This document shows positions 5,816-7,246 of a stretch of 7,246 nt of DNA, piece after piece (within the stretch, counting starts at the first letter, position 1; every line of letters begins with the position of its first letter). The notes beneath the pieces are model-generated. The model ran no database searches, had not been told where the DNA came from, and saw only the letters and a list, made by a program, of their open reading frames with translations. The position numbers and the translations under genes are program-made. Source of the DNA: Akkermansiaceae bacterium (lineage in GTDB: Bacteria; Verrucomicrobiota; Verrucomicrobiia; Verrucomicrobiales; Akkermansiaceae); NCBI GenBank assembly GCA_029287105.1, contig JARFRT010000041.1, positions 1 to 7,246 on the forward strand, read 5' to 3'.

Positions 5816-7090
5816 ATGCTTGATATCAAAGCCATTCGCGAAGACACCGCAGCCATCAAATCCCGCCTCGCCACCCGCGGCGGCGACGCCCACTTGCTCA
5901 TCGATGAGGTGCTCGCATGCGACGAGTCCCGCCGCAAAGCGGAGACCGACAAACAATCACTGCAGTCGCAACGCAAACAGCTCTCCAAGCAAATCGGCGC
6001 CCTCATGGGCCAAGGCAAGGCCGAGGAGGCCGAAAGCATCAAGGAGGAGGTTCGCGTCCTCGGTGAACAAATCAACGCCATCGATGAAGTTTCCGAAACA
6101 GCCGGTAGCCGTCAAACCGAGCTGCTCATGAGCATCCCTAACCTCCCACACGCCGATTGCCCGGTGGGTGCCGATGAGGACGCCAACCCCGAACTCCGCA
6201 CCTGGGGGGAGAAACCCGTGATCGCCGACCCCCTCGACCACGTCGCCCTCGCCGAAAAACACGGACTGATCAGCTTCGAAGACGGCACCCGCATCACCGG
6301 CTCCGGCTACGTCGTCTATCGCGGCCAGGGCGCCCGCCTCGAGCGCGCCCTCATCCAGCTTCTGCTCGACACCCAGACCAACGACCACGGCTACGAGGAG
6401 GTCAACGTCCCCCACATCATCAAACGTGAATGCATGGAAGGCACCGGCCAATTACCCAAATTCGAGGACGACATGTACGGCCTCGAGAACAATGCCCTCA
6501 TCCTCGCACCCACCGCCGAGGTGCCCGTCACCAACCTCTACCGCGACACCCTGCTCACCGAGGACCAACTCCCGATCAAACTGACCGCCTACACCCCCTG
6601 CTTCCGCCGCGAAGCCGGTAGCGCCGGACGCGATAACCGTGGCATCATCCGTATGCACCAGTTCGATAAAGTCGAACTCGTGCAAATCGTCCACCCGGAG
6701 CAGTCAACAGGGCTGTTAGAAGAACTCACCGGCCACGCCGAGGCCATCCTGCAGAAACTCGGCCTACACTACCGCGTCATCGAACTCTGCACCGGCGACA
6801 TCGGGTTCTCCTCCACCAAAACCTACGACATCGAAGTCTGGTCGCCCGGACAAAACAAATTCCTCGAGGTCTCCTCCTGCTCAAGCTTCGCCGATTACCA
6901 GGCGCGCCGTATGCGCCTCCGCTTCAAGGACGCCGACGGAAAAAACCAGATCTGCCACACCCTCAACGGATCCGGCACCGCCCTGCCCCGCCTCTACGTC
7001 GCCCTCATCGAACAGTATCAGCAGCCCGACGGATCGATCCGCATCCCCGACGCACTGGTGCCCTATTTCCAGGCAAAAACCATCGGGTAA
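5816..7090 (+). CDS. serS: Seryl-tRNA synthetase
   Basis: This cytoplasmic class II aminoacyl-tRNA synthetase charges tRNA-Ser (and tRNA-Sec where present) with serine, using ATP. The 424 residues fit the usual bacterial length. MLDIKAIRED is a typical start, and residues about 30-100 form the long antiparallel coiled coil that grips the tRNA. Next come the GTRITGSGYVVYRG segment (157-170) and motif 1 (about 180-207, through EEVNVPHIIKRECMEGTGQ). The serine-binding TAEVP follows (233-237). Motif 2 runs 262-287 with CFRREAGSAGRD, then FLEVSSCSSFADYQARR (349-365) and motif 3 NGSGTALPRLYVALIEQYQ (384-402). No key residue appears to be missing. ATG 5816 lacks a Shine-Dalgarno but agrees with the family N-terminus. 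Codons end overwhelmingly in C or G, unlike the mixed use in the PDZ/HEAT genes, as expected of a highly expressed core gene. It is transcribed alone, divergently from the small membrane protein gene. Confidence 0.98.
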   Translation: MLDIKAIREDTAAIKSRLATRGGDAHLLIDEVLACDESRRKAETDKQSLQSQRKQLSKQIGALMGQGKAEEAESIKEEVRVLGEQINAIDEVSETAGSRQTELLMSIPNLPHADCPVGADEDANPELRTWGEKPVIADPLDHVALAEKHGLISFEDGTRITGSGYVVYRGQGARLERALIQLLLDTQTNDHGYEEVNVPHIIKRECMEGTGQLPKFEDDMYGLENNALILAPTAEVPVTNLYRDTLLTEDQLPIKLTAYTPCFRREAGSAGRDNRGIIRMHQFDKVELVQIVHPEQSTGLLEELTGHAEAILQKLGLHYRVIELCTGDIGFSSTKTYDIEVWSPGQNKFLEVSSCSSFADYQARRMRLRFKDADGKNQICHTLNGSGTALPRLYVALIEQYQQPDGSIRIPDALVPYFQAKTIG

Positions 7091-7189
7091 GCCCCGAGGA
7101 TTGACCAAATACCCAATCACCCACACACCTGAGGACATCCGAAACCCTAATAAGCAACCCAAGACAGGACACTTCACATATCCTCCGCT

Positions 7190-7207
7190 GTGGACAGGAG
7201 TGTCCAC
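7190..7207 (+). repeat. Strong hairpin downstream of serS, REP-like or terminator
   Basis: GTGGACA (7190-7196) pairs perfectly with TGTCCAC (7201-7207) around a GGAG tetraloop, 100 nt after the serS stop. No T-tract follows on either strand, so it is not a standard intrinsic terminator. The right arm can instead pair with an upstream copy: GGACACT (7167-7173) is the exact complement of AGTGTCC (7199-7205). Compact GC-rich extragenic palindromes of this kind are typical of REP elements. Whether it is repeated in the genome cannot be seen from one copy. Confidence 0.5.
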
Positions 7208-7210
7208 GCT

Positions 7211-7246
7211 CCCTATTCGCCCGCTCCGCGGGCCGACGGCCTAGGG
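7211..7246. repeat. Nested palindromic cluster at the window edge
   Basis: CCCTA (7211-7215) pairs with TAGGG (7242-7246) and encloses two small hairpins. These are GCCCGC (7219-7224) with GCGGGC (7228-7233) around TCC, and GGCC (7231-7234) with GGCC (7238-7241) around GAC. The inner hairpins overlap by three bases, so they compete or each shorten slightly. It follows the GTGGACA hairpin by 3 nt, and the two may be parts of one extragenic repeat that continues past the window. Confidence 0.4.

Noticed and set aside
5787..6131. 114-residue plus-strand frame starting just before serS
   Set aside because: It overlaps serS in another frame and is low-complexity, rich in S, P, A and R. The serS frame is certain.
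5957..6451. 164-residue minus-strand frame inside serS
   Set aside because: Antisense to conserved synthetase sequence, and rich in G, V, D and A as a mirror of C-ending codons.

Overview
The window looks like a chromosomal stretch from a member of the Verrucomicrobiota, or a close Planctomycetota-Verrucomicrobiota relative. This rests mainly on two large exported proteins with an unusual PDZ, helical and HEAT architecture. I recognise that architecture as the DUF6288-type family, which I recall mostly from these phyla. The phylum call is inference. Nothing in the window is an rRNA, a tRNA, a CRISPR array or a recognisable transposase.

Layout: (1) Positions 2-250 hold the 3' end of an erythromycin-esterase-family gene that enters from the left. 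(2) Positions 251-477 are non-coding, with only a small dyad. (3) Positions 478-2868 and 2960-5296 hold two tandem, same-strand, full-length but strongly diverged paralogs (796 and 778 aa). Each has a signal peptide, a PDZ-like domain, a conserved central helical domain and a C-terminal HEAT-like array. A 91-bp gap with a terminator-like hairpin separates them. (4) On the minus strand, converging on the second paralog, lies a small two-helix membrane protein (about 94 aa, stop at 5381). (5) Positions 5666-5815 are a divergent, AT-rich control region. It holds two tandem copies of an element built from three 9-nt units, each followed by a -10-like hexamer in the same register. (6) Positions 5816-7090 encode seryl-tRNA synthetase (serS), complete and with all class II motifs. 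(7) The 3' flank of serS (7091-7246) carries a strong hairpin, a competing upstream arm and a nested palindromic cluster that runs to the window edge.

The genes do not form an obvious pathway. serS is housekeeping and the esterase-family fragment is unrelated. The paralog pair is the only clear functional unit and is probably expressed for work outside the cytoplasm; its biochemical role is unknown. The features most worth a second look are this pair, with its shared set of invariant residues, and the 9-nt repeat element upstream of serS. I see no defence island or mobile element here.
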